Position numbers and translations under genes: made by a program. Shown piece by piece: positions 13,488-23,336 of a stretch of 64,000 nt of DNA. The DNA comes from Cytospora piceicola. Lineage: Eukaryota > Ascomycota > Sordariomycetes > Diaporthales > Cytosporaceae. The notes beneath the pieces were generated by a model. It made no database searches, was not told the DNA's origin, and saw only the letters and a program-made list of their open reading frames with translations. How positions within the stretch are numbered: position 1 is the first letter of the stretch; the number at the start of each line of letters is the position of its first letter. Where the stretch lies: NCBI GenBank assembly GCA_023375675.1, contig JALQBC010000007.1, forward strand, positions 310,001 through 374,000, written 5' to 3'.

Positions 13488-14473
13488 CTCAGCGTGGCAG
13501 CTGGTTGATCGTTGTCAAGGAGTGAATCGCAGGGCTCAAAGGCGGCGGCGGCAAGGTGATGTGGTGGGTGATGGTGGCCAGAGGCTGCCCGCGTGGTCGG
13601 GGCGGCGAGGCGGGCGTGGCGGGCAATTGATCTTCAGGGGCAAACCCGACGTTGAATAAGGGTCTGTTATCGAGCCGGGGCCGTTGGCGGAGGCGGGGGA
13701 CGGAGGGATTACAACCATGTGGAATTGGCGTCTGTGTGGTCCTCAAACCAAAAAGAAAGTGTGCAGCAGCATTCGGATGGCGTCGTGAGGGCACTTGAAG
13801 GTGCGAGTTTGGACACACGGGAGAGTCGTCGTAGCAAATAGAGAAAGCTACGCGGGACCGTAAAAAGTTCCAGGGCCAAAAGAAGGAGCGAGAGAAGGGG
13901 GCAAGTGGATAATCGGAAGGAATGGAATGGATGGTACGGAGTATGTACGGAGTACGGTATATGCATATGCAGGGTTCGGCAGACAAGGACTGCGGGCAAC
14001 AACACATCAAGCTTGGTGATAAGGTCACAGTAAGGACCTAAGGTTGCCCGGTTAGGTCGTAGATATCTACGGTACCTTGTTTGTACGGATGTCGTGTGTA
14101 GGAGCAGATGATGTAAAAAAAAACACCCATGCCACGGCGATCAGTGTCGCGGAAGAGAGGGGGATGATGGGGTTTGAAGAAACAGCTGTTTCAGTTAATT
14201 GGCGCCACGGCAGTCAGTCAGGCAGTCAGTCAGGCAGTCATTCAGTCAGTCAGTGTTGATACTCAGTATTGATACTCAGACAAGTCAGTGTGCCGGTGTG
14301 CCGGTGTGCCGGTGTGCCAACGCAATTGCAGATCAGGTCGTCGACATTCAACAAACGAAAACCAGGTATGCAACGGAAACCCGAATTACCTACCTTAGTA
14401 CCTACTTACGTTGTGTTGCAACGGCAGAACGGGCAGCGGGAAGGATTGGGGAAGCTTCTTCCATGCTTGAACG
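13488..14473. other. promoter side of the ADF-H gene and TIR-element flank
   Basis: Upstream region of the minus-strand ADF-H gene, reaching the left terminal inverted repeat of the RIP-like element. It holds short tandem repeats (14211-14319). No gene is supported. Confidence 0.6.
14211..14319. repeat. short tandem repeats (CAGT-type, then 8-bp GTGTGCCG x4)
   Basis: 14211-14255 is a degenerate cagtcagtcagg array. 14288-14319 is four consecutive copies of an 8-bp unit gtgtgccg, the last copy ending in a. Both were read directly from the sequence. Confidence 0.9.
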
Positions 14474-14531
14474 GTCAGGCGGGCTAATTTAGAAACCCTC
14501 TACAACTCAAATGTGACACACCAAAATCACA
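14474..14531 (+). repeat. left terminal inverted repeat
   Basis: Begins gtcaggcgggctaatttaga and pairs with 16232-16288 on the opposite strand; see the element entry. Confidence 0.85.
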
Positions 14532-16231
14532 ACCATAACTGTCACGATGCACTAGAATGATAGAGGCAAAGCTGCAATTCCAATGTAGATGTGAGCATTT
14601 TGGCTAAAGAGGAAGGGAAAGGCTTAAGCGTAGCTAAGGCCCTTCCCAAAGGTCTAAATACTAGGTAAGGCGAGGCCTGGTGGGTCACCTGGTCTGTGCG
14701 TAGGCGCCAGGTCAGGTGACCCCTGGCCCCACGCGCCGTTCCGTCACAATAACCAAATAACATTCTATATAGTACTACTATAGTAAATTATATAACCTAT
14801 CGGTTAATTCGTATTCCCTTTATATTTTTAATATTAATCTAACGCTATAGCATCTTATTGTAAACCTTCGCGATTACCTTAGTTTTAACTTTAGCTTACC
14901 TTTCTTCGGCTAAGTCTTTAACCTCTTTAATTATCGTATACCTATACCTTTTTATATAGTTTTTAACAATAAAGGCTAAAGTATAGTCTTCGATAAGGTT
15001 TATTTTTAGGTATTTATATATATTTATAATAGTTATATAACTATTCTTACGCTTTTAGTTATATATAGCTTTACTAATATAGCTTCGATCGCCGTCCTCT
15101 TATAGTATAAAGTTTCGAGATTTATAGTGTTTTTCGATATTTTCGAAGATATATTTATATATAGCAATATATATAACGCTGTCTATTTTACTATTATTAT
15201 TTAAAGCTACCTTATACTAATAAAGACAGCTTTTATAATTTAGCCTAATTATAGCTACGTAATAAATAAAATTTTAGTTTACTAAGGCGAGCTTTTCGAA
15301 ATATTTATTACGTCTTTTTTTCCGAGGTTTATATATACCGTGTATAGTAATTATAAGAAGATTAAAGTCTTTATTATAGCTTTTAAGTAGCTTCTGTTAT
15401 ACTTAGTTTTTAATAGTTTATAATACGAGTTTATAATATAGCTTTCTTTTAATTAACCTTTTAAATTCTCTTTATAAACTAAAGTACTATTTATTAAAAC
15501 AGTAAACTTATACTTATTATTTAAAAGAAAACTATTATCCGCCTTTAATCTTATATATTACCTTTTATTCCTGTTATTATTATTAAAAGTAGCTATCTGC
15601 TATTTTAAGAACTTTTATATAAGAATACTATTTAATCTTTTTTATCTTTTTAATAATCGTCTTTTTATAGATACTGTTAACGTTAAGGCTAACGTCGGTT
15701 ATAATATTACGTTACAGCTAACGAGATTCTTTATATATATATTTACTACTACGTCGGTTTAAGTCTTTAAAGTAGTCGTTAACTATTCGAGCTTTATTAA
15801 GGCTAAATTTAATAGGCCGGTAACGAGATTCTTAATATCGAGGGTTGTAGTTAAAAGTATATAAATCGAGATTGCTTCTAAAGGTATCGCGGTTAATTTC
15901 TTTATTAAGAAAGGGCGGTATAGATTTATAGTTAAAACGATATTAAATAATTAAAGCTCTTTAGTACTTAGAAACCTTAAAGTATTTATAGACCTTTTAC
16001 TTTAGTACTTAGCCGTAACCTTTACTAAGAAGACTAAAGTGCTTTAAAAACTAACAGACCTTACGGACTTTAGCCTGTTTAGGTATATTGTAGTGACTTT
16101 ATCCTTTAGCCGTACCTATCGTAATTAATATTAATTAAATCGTCGTCTGATTTTAAGCAGATTGGTATAAAAAAAATAATAGCATACGCTATTTGGTTGT
16201 TAAGATATTAAAGGTTGAAGGTTGAAGGTTT

Positions 16232-16288
16232 AGGTGTGATTTGGTGTAGTTTAGAGTTGTGGAGGGTTTCTAAATTGGCCCGCCTGAC
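16232..16288 (-). repeat. right terminal inverted repeat
   Basis: The reverse complement begins gtcaggcgggccaatttaga, one base different from the left copy over the first 20. Confidence 0.85.
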
Positions 16289-18457
16289 GGTCTGACGGTA
16301 ACGGTAACGGCAGGACGGTGGGGAATCTCTAATGCCCTCTGCCTTTGATCTCTTTGCTGCAGCTGCATGAAACAGGGACTACCTTGATTGCCCCTGGTCG
16401 CACGCCACCAATGGCACGCCGACAGCCTTGGAACCTTTTCGGATCAAGAAACCACTTCTTATTTGTTGTCGTCTACTTACTCCCCTGCTACTTCTTTAGC
16501 CACTACTGTTACCATCTAGCAGACGTTGTTCCGTAGGTTTTCATCTTTATGGTCAATTCAGGTCATGTTCAAGTCATGATCCCCCAGATACGTACTACGT
16601 ATCTATCAGTCGTAAGCAAGCCCCTATACTATATCCTGCCTTTGCAATCAACATTTGTAATCCGCCTCCCCCAAATCTTCCGATCATCATGTACCCATCT
16701 CGACCACGACTTGTTGGCTACGCATCACAACGCAACGGATGAACCCGTAGCCGTGAGGTGACCTGAGTCAATCAAAAGTCTGCCCAACTCCGGACCTGAA
16801 CCTGAACCTGAACCCAAACCTGTCGCCCGAGTCCACCTGCGCCCTCACTGCCTCACCAGGCTTCATGTATCTCGGATGTCGGTACCATGTACGTATGGGA
16901 CTACCGTACCTAGGTATCCATGGAAGTGTTGTACGGATCTTTCTAGACGCCTACTGTGAGCCAGTGGACTCCTCGGTTTTTAGATCGTGGATATCAGAAC
17001 AGTGTAGAAGTGGTAGTCCACCCGCCGGCCCCATATCATCTTCCCCCCCCCGTCTCGTCCCAACAAGTGACACGCAGTTCGCCTCCCGCTTCGATTGGAC
17101 CCCTTCGGCCATCAATGTCCAGCGCCCCGTAATGGTAGATCAAAGATGGTCATGTGTCATCACCAAATCCCTCGGGGAGTGCGACCCGACGGTTAGGGGG
17201 AGCACGGCCCAAATGACTTACAGTGGGTTTCCGCAATGTGTATGTAGGTACGTATGTACGTACAAGGGAAGCTTTGGGCCTTCCCAGGTCCCATCGAGGT
17301 GGTATCCATCTGCCCTCTTCCTCATCACCGGCCCTGACTCTGGGACGTCGAACATTGCCGAACACACGGGAGGTCCACTCCACTGCATAACCAAGTGCTC
17401 GTGCGAGGCTGCCGTCCAGACACACTAGACCCCTCCGCCCCACCCCCAAGAGCTCTGCCAGATGGGCACTCTTGTGCAATGGAAGCAGGCCCCGAAATTG
17501 CTCACCTGCGGGAATATCGTCGAAAAAAACCGCTTGCCTTTCCCTTTGGCCAAAATAGCATATGTGGTCAGCGTACATGGGAAAAGGGGGAGGGGCAGTA
17601 CATGCGCCATCACGCCCCTTCCGGTGTCGCGAGACGTGGGGTTCATATACAGATTTCAACGACGTACTCGACTGCGGAATCCTTCTGGAAGGACCCTCCC
17701 ATTACCAAATGCTCGATGATGAACTGATGATCCGTGCGGCTTTCCAAGTCCGTGGAACTCTATCAGACGAGGACCTTTCCGAGTTTGGAAGTTGAACTTG
17801 GGAAAGTTGCTGACACTTGAGGATTTCTGGGCCATCGCTTTTGTCCATGGGATGTTGGTTGGTAGTGACAGCAGTGGTGGCGCGGGTCAAGACATCGATG
17901 GATATCTTCTGAGAGATAGATATAATCCTCGGCAAACCCACGCTATGCTTTTAAAGGCAGCGAAAACAGGCCTGAATGTCCCAAATACACCACTCAACCT
18001 GGAACAGCAACACATCAACAACAGTGGTCGTGCTATTGGTTAACGTGACAACATTGTAGAAGCCCGAGATGTCCTGCAATCGTGGGGCCCAAAGCAATTC
18101 GTTTTCATTGCTGGGCCAAGAAAAAAATAGGCATAACGGCAGACCTAGGTCAAGATACACATACAATAGACGACTCCTTTACCCATGCCTTGGGTGCACG
18201 AATAGTGGCAATAACAAAAGCTGCGTCTTCTTACGCCCTTCCTCTCCGCGCCTCAGTCCATTTTCCACCTCAACGAGAGAGGCCCGGTGAGTGGTCCGGC
18301 ATCGCAATGAAAATGCCCACAGTCTTCCCCCCTGGCCCATTTGCGTAGCTTCCTATTCGAATTCCTTGCTAGACCACTCAGACTCGACTAGTGAAAGTCG
18401 GAAAACAATAGTGATGGAAGATAGACTGCTCCATACAGGCTCCTTCGGCGTCGGCTT
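16289..18457. other. intergenic region, about 2.2 kb
   Basis: Between the TIR element and the 3' end of the PP2C gene. Short frames on both strands (up to 187 codons at 16865-17428) lack domain signals, codon bias and splice support, so I call no gene. Confidence 0.55.
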
Positions 18458-20296
18458 TTATTGTTTCGAGGGGTCCAGCTCAACTTTCTTCGGGTGGGTA
18501 GGCCCTGTGATCTCACCATCCACCTGGTGCGGCTCCTCCTCCACGGATCCCTCAATGGATGTCGGAGTGAACGACGCATCGCCACTCTCGTCATCGAGAG
18601 GTATAGGATCGTGACCTCTGCCGGAATTGCTTGCTGATACTCCGATTGCAGGTCCACCGTCCGCGATCTGCTTCCTGGTGGCGCCAACAATCCTGTCCAC
18701 CTCGCTAACCTTGCCAGGGGCCACGTCCTGGTCTCCCTCCACACCGACACGATTGTCCTTGTTCTGCTGGCTTTCAAGCAGTGCGTCCTTATCAAAACGG
18801 ACAATCATACAAGACAGGTTGTCGGTGCTGAAGCGGGCCAGTGCGTGGTCCACAAGCAGCTTGGCAGCGGAGTTTGGCTCTTGGACGTTGCGGATGAGGT
18901 CGCACGCTTCTTGGTCGGAGCAGACATCCCAAAGCTGAGAGCACGGTTAGTAACCATTTCACAGCAGAAACAGGAGTGAACTTACACCATCGCAAGCGAT
19001 AATCATGAATTCATCGATGTCAGGCTGGATGACAGTCTCCGTAGTGTACGGGTGTCCAGTGACGAGGTCCTTCATGTACGTGTCGCCCAGCGCCCGCGTG
19101 ACTGCCAGCACACCATTGACTCGGTTGTTAAGGATCAATCCGCCGGCATTGGTGATGCGCTTTCCCTCGTTCTCATCACTGCCCTTGTGGTCGTACGACA
19201 GACGCAGCGCCTTGCCGGCGCGACACAGGATAATGCGAGCGTCACCAACATTGGCCGTGTACAGAACGCGTTGTCTCGAAGCGGCGCCCTTGAGTTTGGC
19301 ATGCTCATTTTCTGGGATTTGTTTGGCATCTGGCTTGGAGTCGGGCGCTTCAGATGGCTTTTCGGCAACCTTTGCCAGCGCAGGCGCGATGGACTGTGAT
19401 CCGGTCTGTGAAGCATTGCTGGGCACCCGATCCTCCCAGCGCAGTACCGCGATAGCAGCTGTACAGCCGCTGTTCTTAAGGGGGAGCTTCTCAAGCTGGG
19501 TGTCGACAGTAGTAAAGGTCTGATCCAGTAACTCAGGTATGGGCGCGTTCGGGTTCTTCCTTATGATATCCTCCAGAATAATGTGGAGTTTCTTTCCGCA
19601 CCAGTCCGCAGAGAAAGTACCAGCATGGCCATCGAAGATAGCGAAGTAGCCATTGTCCGTCTCCAACACGTCCTGGCTGGGGGTCCCCGCGCGTCCCTCG
19701 TCGGGAGTCTTTTGTGACTTGAGGCTGCCAGACTCCGAGAGCAGAGCAGGCGCAGGGGTATGAAGGAAGTTGTACAGAAACGCATGAGTGTCTTCCATGG
19801 TGCGGCGACATTTCTTGTTCCTATCTTCCCAGACACCGACGCGGAAAGTAGACCTCGGACCCGGAAGGGATTCGCCGGCGGCATTGTTGTTATGACCCTG
19901 GGGAACGGCAAGAGATGGGTCTTGCTTGCCCAGTTTTTGAAGCGGCGTCTGTTGCGCCGCGGAGCTGAGGTCGTTGCTCATCCTGTTGTTAGCTTGAGAG
20001 AAATTGAGGGTGTTCTTGGCACTCGCAATGAGACTGCTGGCCTTCCCGCTTACACCACTGCTCCTCCTCTTGGGCGCAGCGCCTGTGCTTGGAGGGCTTC
20101 CGTTGCCGCTGCGCTTCTCGCCAACAGCAGGCTGATCGGTGGTAGCCTTGGTCGGGATGGGCGAGGAGCTGTTTCCGGAGTTGGCAGAGGAATCTTCGGT
20201 CGGAGACTTGGGGTCTGATTTGAGATTGGCGGAGGCAGAATTGGGTGGTGAAGTGCTCTCTGTCTTGGGCGAAGAACCGGATGAGCCGCCGAACAT
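18458..20296 (-). CDS. PTC1: PP2C-family serine/threonine phosphatase, PTC1-like
   Basis: Metal-dependent protein phosphatase; Ptc1 orthologues dampen stress MAPK (HOG) and cell-wall signalling. Exons are 20296-18986 and 18934-18458, giving 595 aa. The ~50-nt intron has a tactaacc branch point and splits ACDG|LWDV, a conserved PP2C block. Metal and catalytic motifs visible are [49 protein letters not shown] and [11 protein letters not shown]. The first ~150 residues (Ser/Pro/Asn-rich) and last ~110 (acidic) are low-complexity extensions absent from the 281-aa yeast Ptc1 but common in filamentous fungi. Start choice: the frame is open 46 codons further upstream to a GTG, but no in-frame ATG lies between the TAA at 20555-20557 and 20296. 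I take the ATG at 20296; an unseen upstream exon is possible. Confidence 0.88.
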
Positions 20297-21917
20297 CTTA
20301 TTGAACAGCAGACCTCCCTGAGAGGAGAGACTGCGTCGCTTGGATCCTGCCAGGTTGTTTATGGGTGGAGGAGTTTTGGGAGGGGTAGAGTTTGTCGTCG
20401 TGGCTGGATGACGTTTGTGCAAGTGGTGGTGCACTTCGGAGGGAGTTGGTTGGTTGCGCTCGGTGCAGGGCAGATCAGGCAGGACAGGACAGGACAGGAT
20501 AGAATAGGGTAGTGCCAGGGATGAGGTATAGGGAGTCGGGTGTTGATAGTAACGTTATTGTGTGACGGGCATCAAGAAGCTTGTCAAGGAGAAACCGTTT
20601 GGTGTAGGTCGGGTCAGCGATTGTTTTGAGGATGTCGTCAGGAACACTCCAAGGTTGTCAGTAATGATTGAAGGTACAGGTTGGTAGGGTCTGGTTCAGT
20701 GAGGATCCCCGCGGTTGCAACAGAGCGGAGTCCCCCTGTAGACCCTGTAGACCCTGTAGATGGATCGGATACAATGGGTCAACCATGTCTAGGCGCCCGT
20801 GCCCAGTGTCCAGGTGTACCTAGGCAGGCTAGGTAGGTCTTGGTGATTACTGACCTCACAGGGCGATTTTATTAGCTAGGGTACTTAGGTACAGTACCAA
20901 GGTACGGCTGGTAGCGCTGATACGGTAACCAGTTTGACTGTGATACAAACCCAGGCGTGCAGGCTGGCCTGGCTGGCAGGGCATGCCAGGGCGAATGTGG
21001 GGCGCTATGAGAGGCTGGACAAATGATGTAATGGTAAGGGGGGGACTACTAGGAACCCCGGTTGCAGAGAAGCTTGGTTGAGAATGACATGCTTGTTTGC
21101 AGCTTCTCTCGTCAAAACAGATGACAAGACAAGACAAACAATGGCGATTGTAAGTCACCTAGGTAGATCAAAAAGGGTCACCGGTCAAGAAGGGTCAAAG
21201 AAAACTGGGCTGAGTAGAAGGTGGTACTCCATCCACCGTAGGCAGTGGAACAGGCAGTCAATCACACAATCAATCAGTCAATCAATCAATCAGTCCCTTA
21301 TCTAAGGTTTTGGGTCTTCCAGGTATACCTGTCTACAATCGCTGCAACAGGAAAGGCTCCAAGTCAATGGCGTTTACAAAGACCAAAAAGAGGTGACTGA
21401 GTGATTAAATCTTAGTCAGAGTGCCAGGAGTGCCTGGACTTCAAGCATTTGTTTCCAACTGCTTACAAAGGAGATGTACCGTACTAGGCGGTTATCGTGA
21501 ACGTCATGTGGCAGCATGATGCATAGTTCCTGAGCTCTAGCTCCTACTAGTAGTTACTGGGCAGTAGCTCCGACTCATGTTGACGATCAATCCCCGCCAC
21601 CGCCCTCTGCGCGCATAGGATCGCATTCGGGCCTCAAATCGTCCTACAACAACAGTACTCCGTATGGTCGCATGGATATTCCATTCGACGAGTGTCGGAC
21701 TGTTGAGCCCGTCATTTCTAGAAGCTTCAGGTCCCCGTAATATGTACGAACCTCGGTAACTCGAGTCATGAAACACAGACGGACGCTGCTCGCTCATAGT
21801 ACCTTCAAATGGCAATGCATGCATACACCAGCTCCCAATGACGCAACCACCAACTCCGTAAACACACGAGAATCGAGGCGTCTGTCGACTGAGATTTGAG
21901 CCTGCTTTTCAGACACA
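20297..21917. other. intergenic region, about 1.6 kb
   Basis: 5' side of the PP2C gene and 3' side of VPS2. It contains (caggacagga)-type repeats near 20490, a gaccctgta triplet repeat near 20738-20760 and a degenerate caat/cagt array near 21255-21295. No gene is supported. Confidence 0.6.
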
Positions 21918-22841
21918 TCATCTTCTCAGGCTGTCCAGACGAGCTTGAAGGTCATCATCGCCCGGGTCTCCGCCGCCGCCGCCGCCAACGGCTTGTGCTT
22001 GTGCTACCCTGCTCTCGGCCACAGTCGATGTCTGTAGGCCAGCGGGAGTCTCACCGAACTGATGGACCATTCAGTTAGCTGAACATAGTTGGCGGCAGAC
22101 ATGATATACGCAGGACTTACTGATTGACTCAGGTCTACACCGATCTCCTCCAGAACTTGTTCAACGACCTCATCACCCTCTTCTTCCACGCCAGTGTCCA
22201 TGGCATCGTCGATGGCATCATCCATCATTTCCTGCCGTTGATCCATGATGTCGTTTTCCCTCTCAAATTCCATGGCTATCCTTTGTAGCTGAGGAAGGTT
22301 CATGCTTCGGTTCATGCTGCCAAGAGCAACTGTGGCCCCCTTCATCGCTTGCATCATCTGCTCGTTCGTCCGGTAGGTCTGGTGCCAGCGGTCAGTCATG
22401 CCCTATCTGCCATGATATAGTTGCACTTGTAGAGAACATACCTGTAGCCGTAGAGAAATCTTCTGCAACTGGCTTCGCATGCCGTAGAACTTCTCGACAT
22501 ATCTATCGACGATGAGCCAAACAGTCCATCAAGTATCATGCGCTGGGATCCGCACCTTCTCGTCCGCACAAGGTCTTTGGCCTGGATTTTTGCTGCGCCC
22601 ATCTGACCCTTCTGTGCGCTTTGTTTAATTTGTGAGACCAACGTCTTCTCTTGCTTCTCCAACTTGACTCGGACCTGATCCAGCTCGCGGATCGCCTTGT
22701 CGAGCATTCGCTGGTTCTTGCGCAGACGCTCGGCAGGCGTAATGCGCTTCCCAAATGCCCATTCTAGGATCTGAAAGACGAAAGCTGACGGTTAGTGCGC
22801 GTGCATCCTGGTTGGCTCGCAGACTTGCTGCTCACATTCAT
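21918..22841 (-). CDS. VPS2: ESCRT-III subunit VPS2/CHMP2 (DID4)
   Basis: Endosomal sorting subunit that helps VPS24 complete ESCRT-III membrane scission in multivesicular-body formation. Five exons in transcript order: 22841-22836, 22770-22556, 22502-22442, 22378-22121, 22058-21918; 226 aa, all phases agree. The protein reads MNILEWAFGKRITPAERLRK, a basic N-terminal helix, then long charged helices (for example KQSAQKGQMGAAKIQAKDLV and QTYRTNEQMMQAMKG), an acidic stretch, and the C-terminal MIM1-type helix DDDLQARLDSLRR that binds the VPS4 MIT domain. Length is typical (about 225 aa). The first coding exon is only ATG AAT (6 nt), supported by the conserved MN-ILEWAFG start and good splice sites (gtgagc, ctaacc, ttcag). 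Confidence 0.93.
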
Positions 22842-23336
22842 GGCTCCTCTGGCGCCCTAACGGGGGTCCTTCTCTGATAAGGTCGATATCGCGGTCGTCG
22901 AGAATCAAGTCGTTGAGCTACTCCTTCAGGGTAGTCAAATCGAACTCGCGGTGCTGGTGATAATAGGTCGCTAAATACCTAGGTAGGTTGTATGTGTTTC
23001 GTCAGTCCGTTTGATTTGATCTGGGCCAGGTAGGTTGTCGTCGGTCCCAGCTTCTAATAGTACCTACTAAGTAAGTAGGCAGCAGGTTGATAGGTTGATA
23101 GTCCCACTTGGCGCCCGCACCGGATAGGCTCGAGCTTCACGGCAACTTACATAAGCACTCCTCACTCCCAAAAATCGGAGGGCCTTTCGCCTCTTGCGTG
23201 AAACATCGGTACCGAGTACCTATCGCAGCCCCATCTCAGAAAAAAGAGTCACCCGTGACTGCCGCGACCACTTCCTCTGCATATCTTACTCTTTCACAAA
23301 TCCCCCTTGTCCACCGATGGACACATAAAACCGAAT
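22842..23336. other. divergent promoter region of VPS2 and FZO1
   Basis: 495 bp between the start codons of two divergently transcribed genes, so it must hold both promoters and 5' UTRs. It contains a ctaggtaggt/ctacctaagta-type motif near 22978-23070. No specific factor site is claimed. Confidence 0.6.

Larger units (their letters stand above)
14474..16288. mobile_element. TIR-bounded DNA transposon relic with RIP-like AT-rich core
   Basis: The ends are inverted repeats: 14474-14531 matches the reverse complement of 16232-16288 over ~57 nt with a few differences. Two of these (gct/gcc and ctct/ctcc) are C-to-T type in the left copy. Inside, about 14762-16200 is extremely A+T-rich with abundant TA, scarce CA/TG and retained CG, the dinucleotide signature of RIP. 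No transposase frame survives. A shorter inner inverted pair (14746-14768 against 16178-16203, core aaccaaata) sits at the edges of the AT-rich core. This suggests a ~1.45-kb RIPped element inserted into a ~360-bp TIR element. The overall length would also fit a ~1.8-kb Tc1/Fot1-type element. I could not find a clear target-site duplication. Confidence 0.8.

Noticed and set aside
14746..16203. Attempt to read a transposase in the AT-rich core.
   Set aside because: Every frame is dense with stops and the sequence is too altered to assign a DDE or other catalytic domain, so I named no superfamily with confidence.
16865..17428. 187-codon plus-strand ORF in the intergenic region.
   Set aside because: Irregular composition with Cys/Ser/Pro bias, no domain or splice context, and an equally long frame on the opposite strand.
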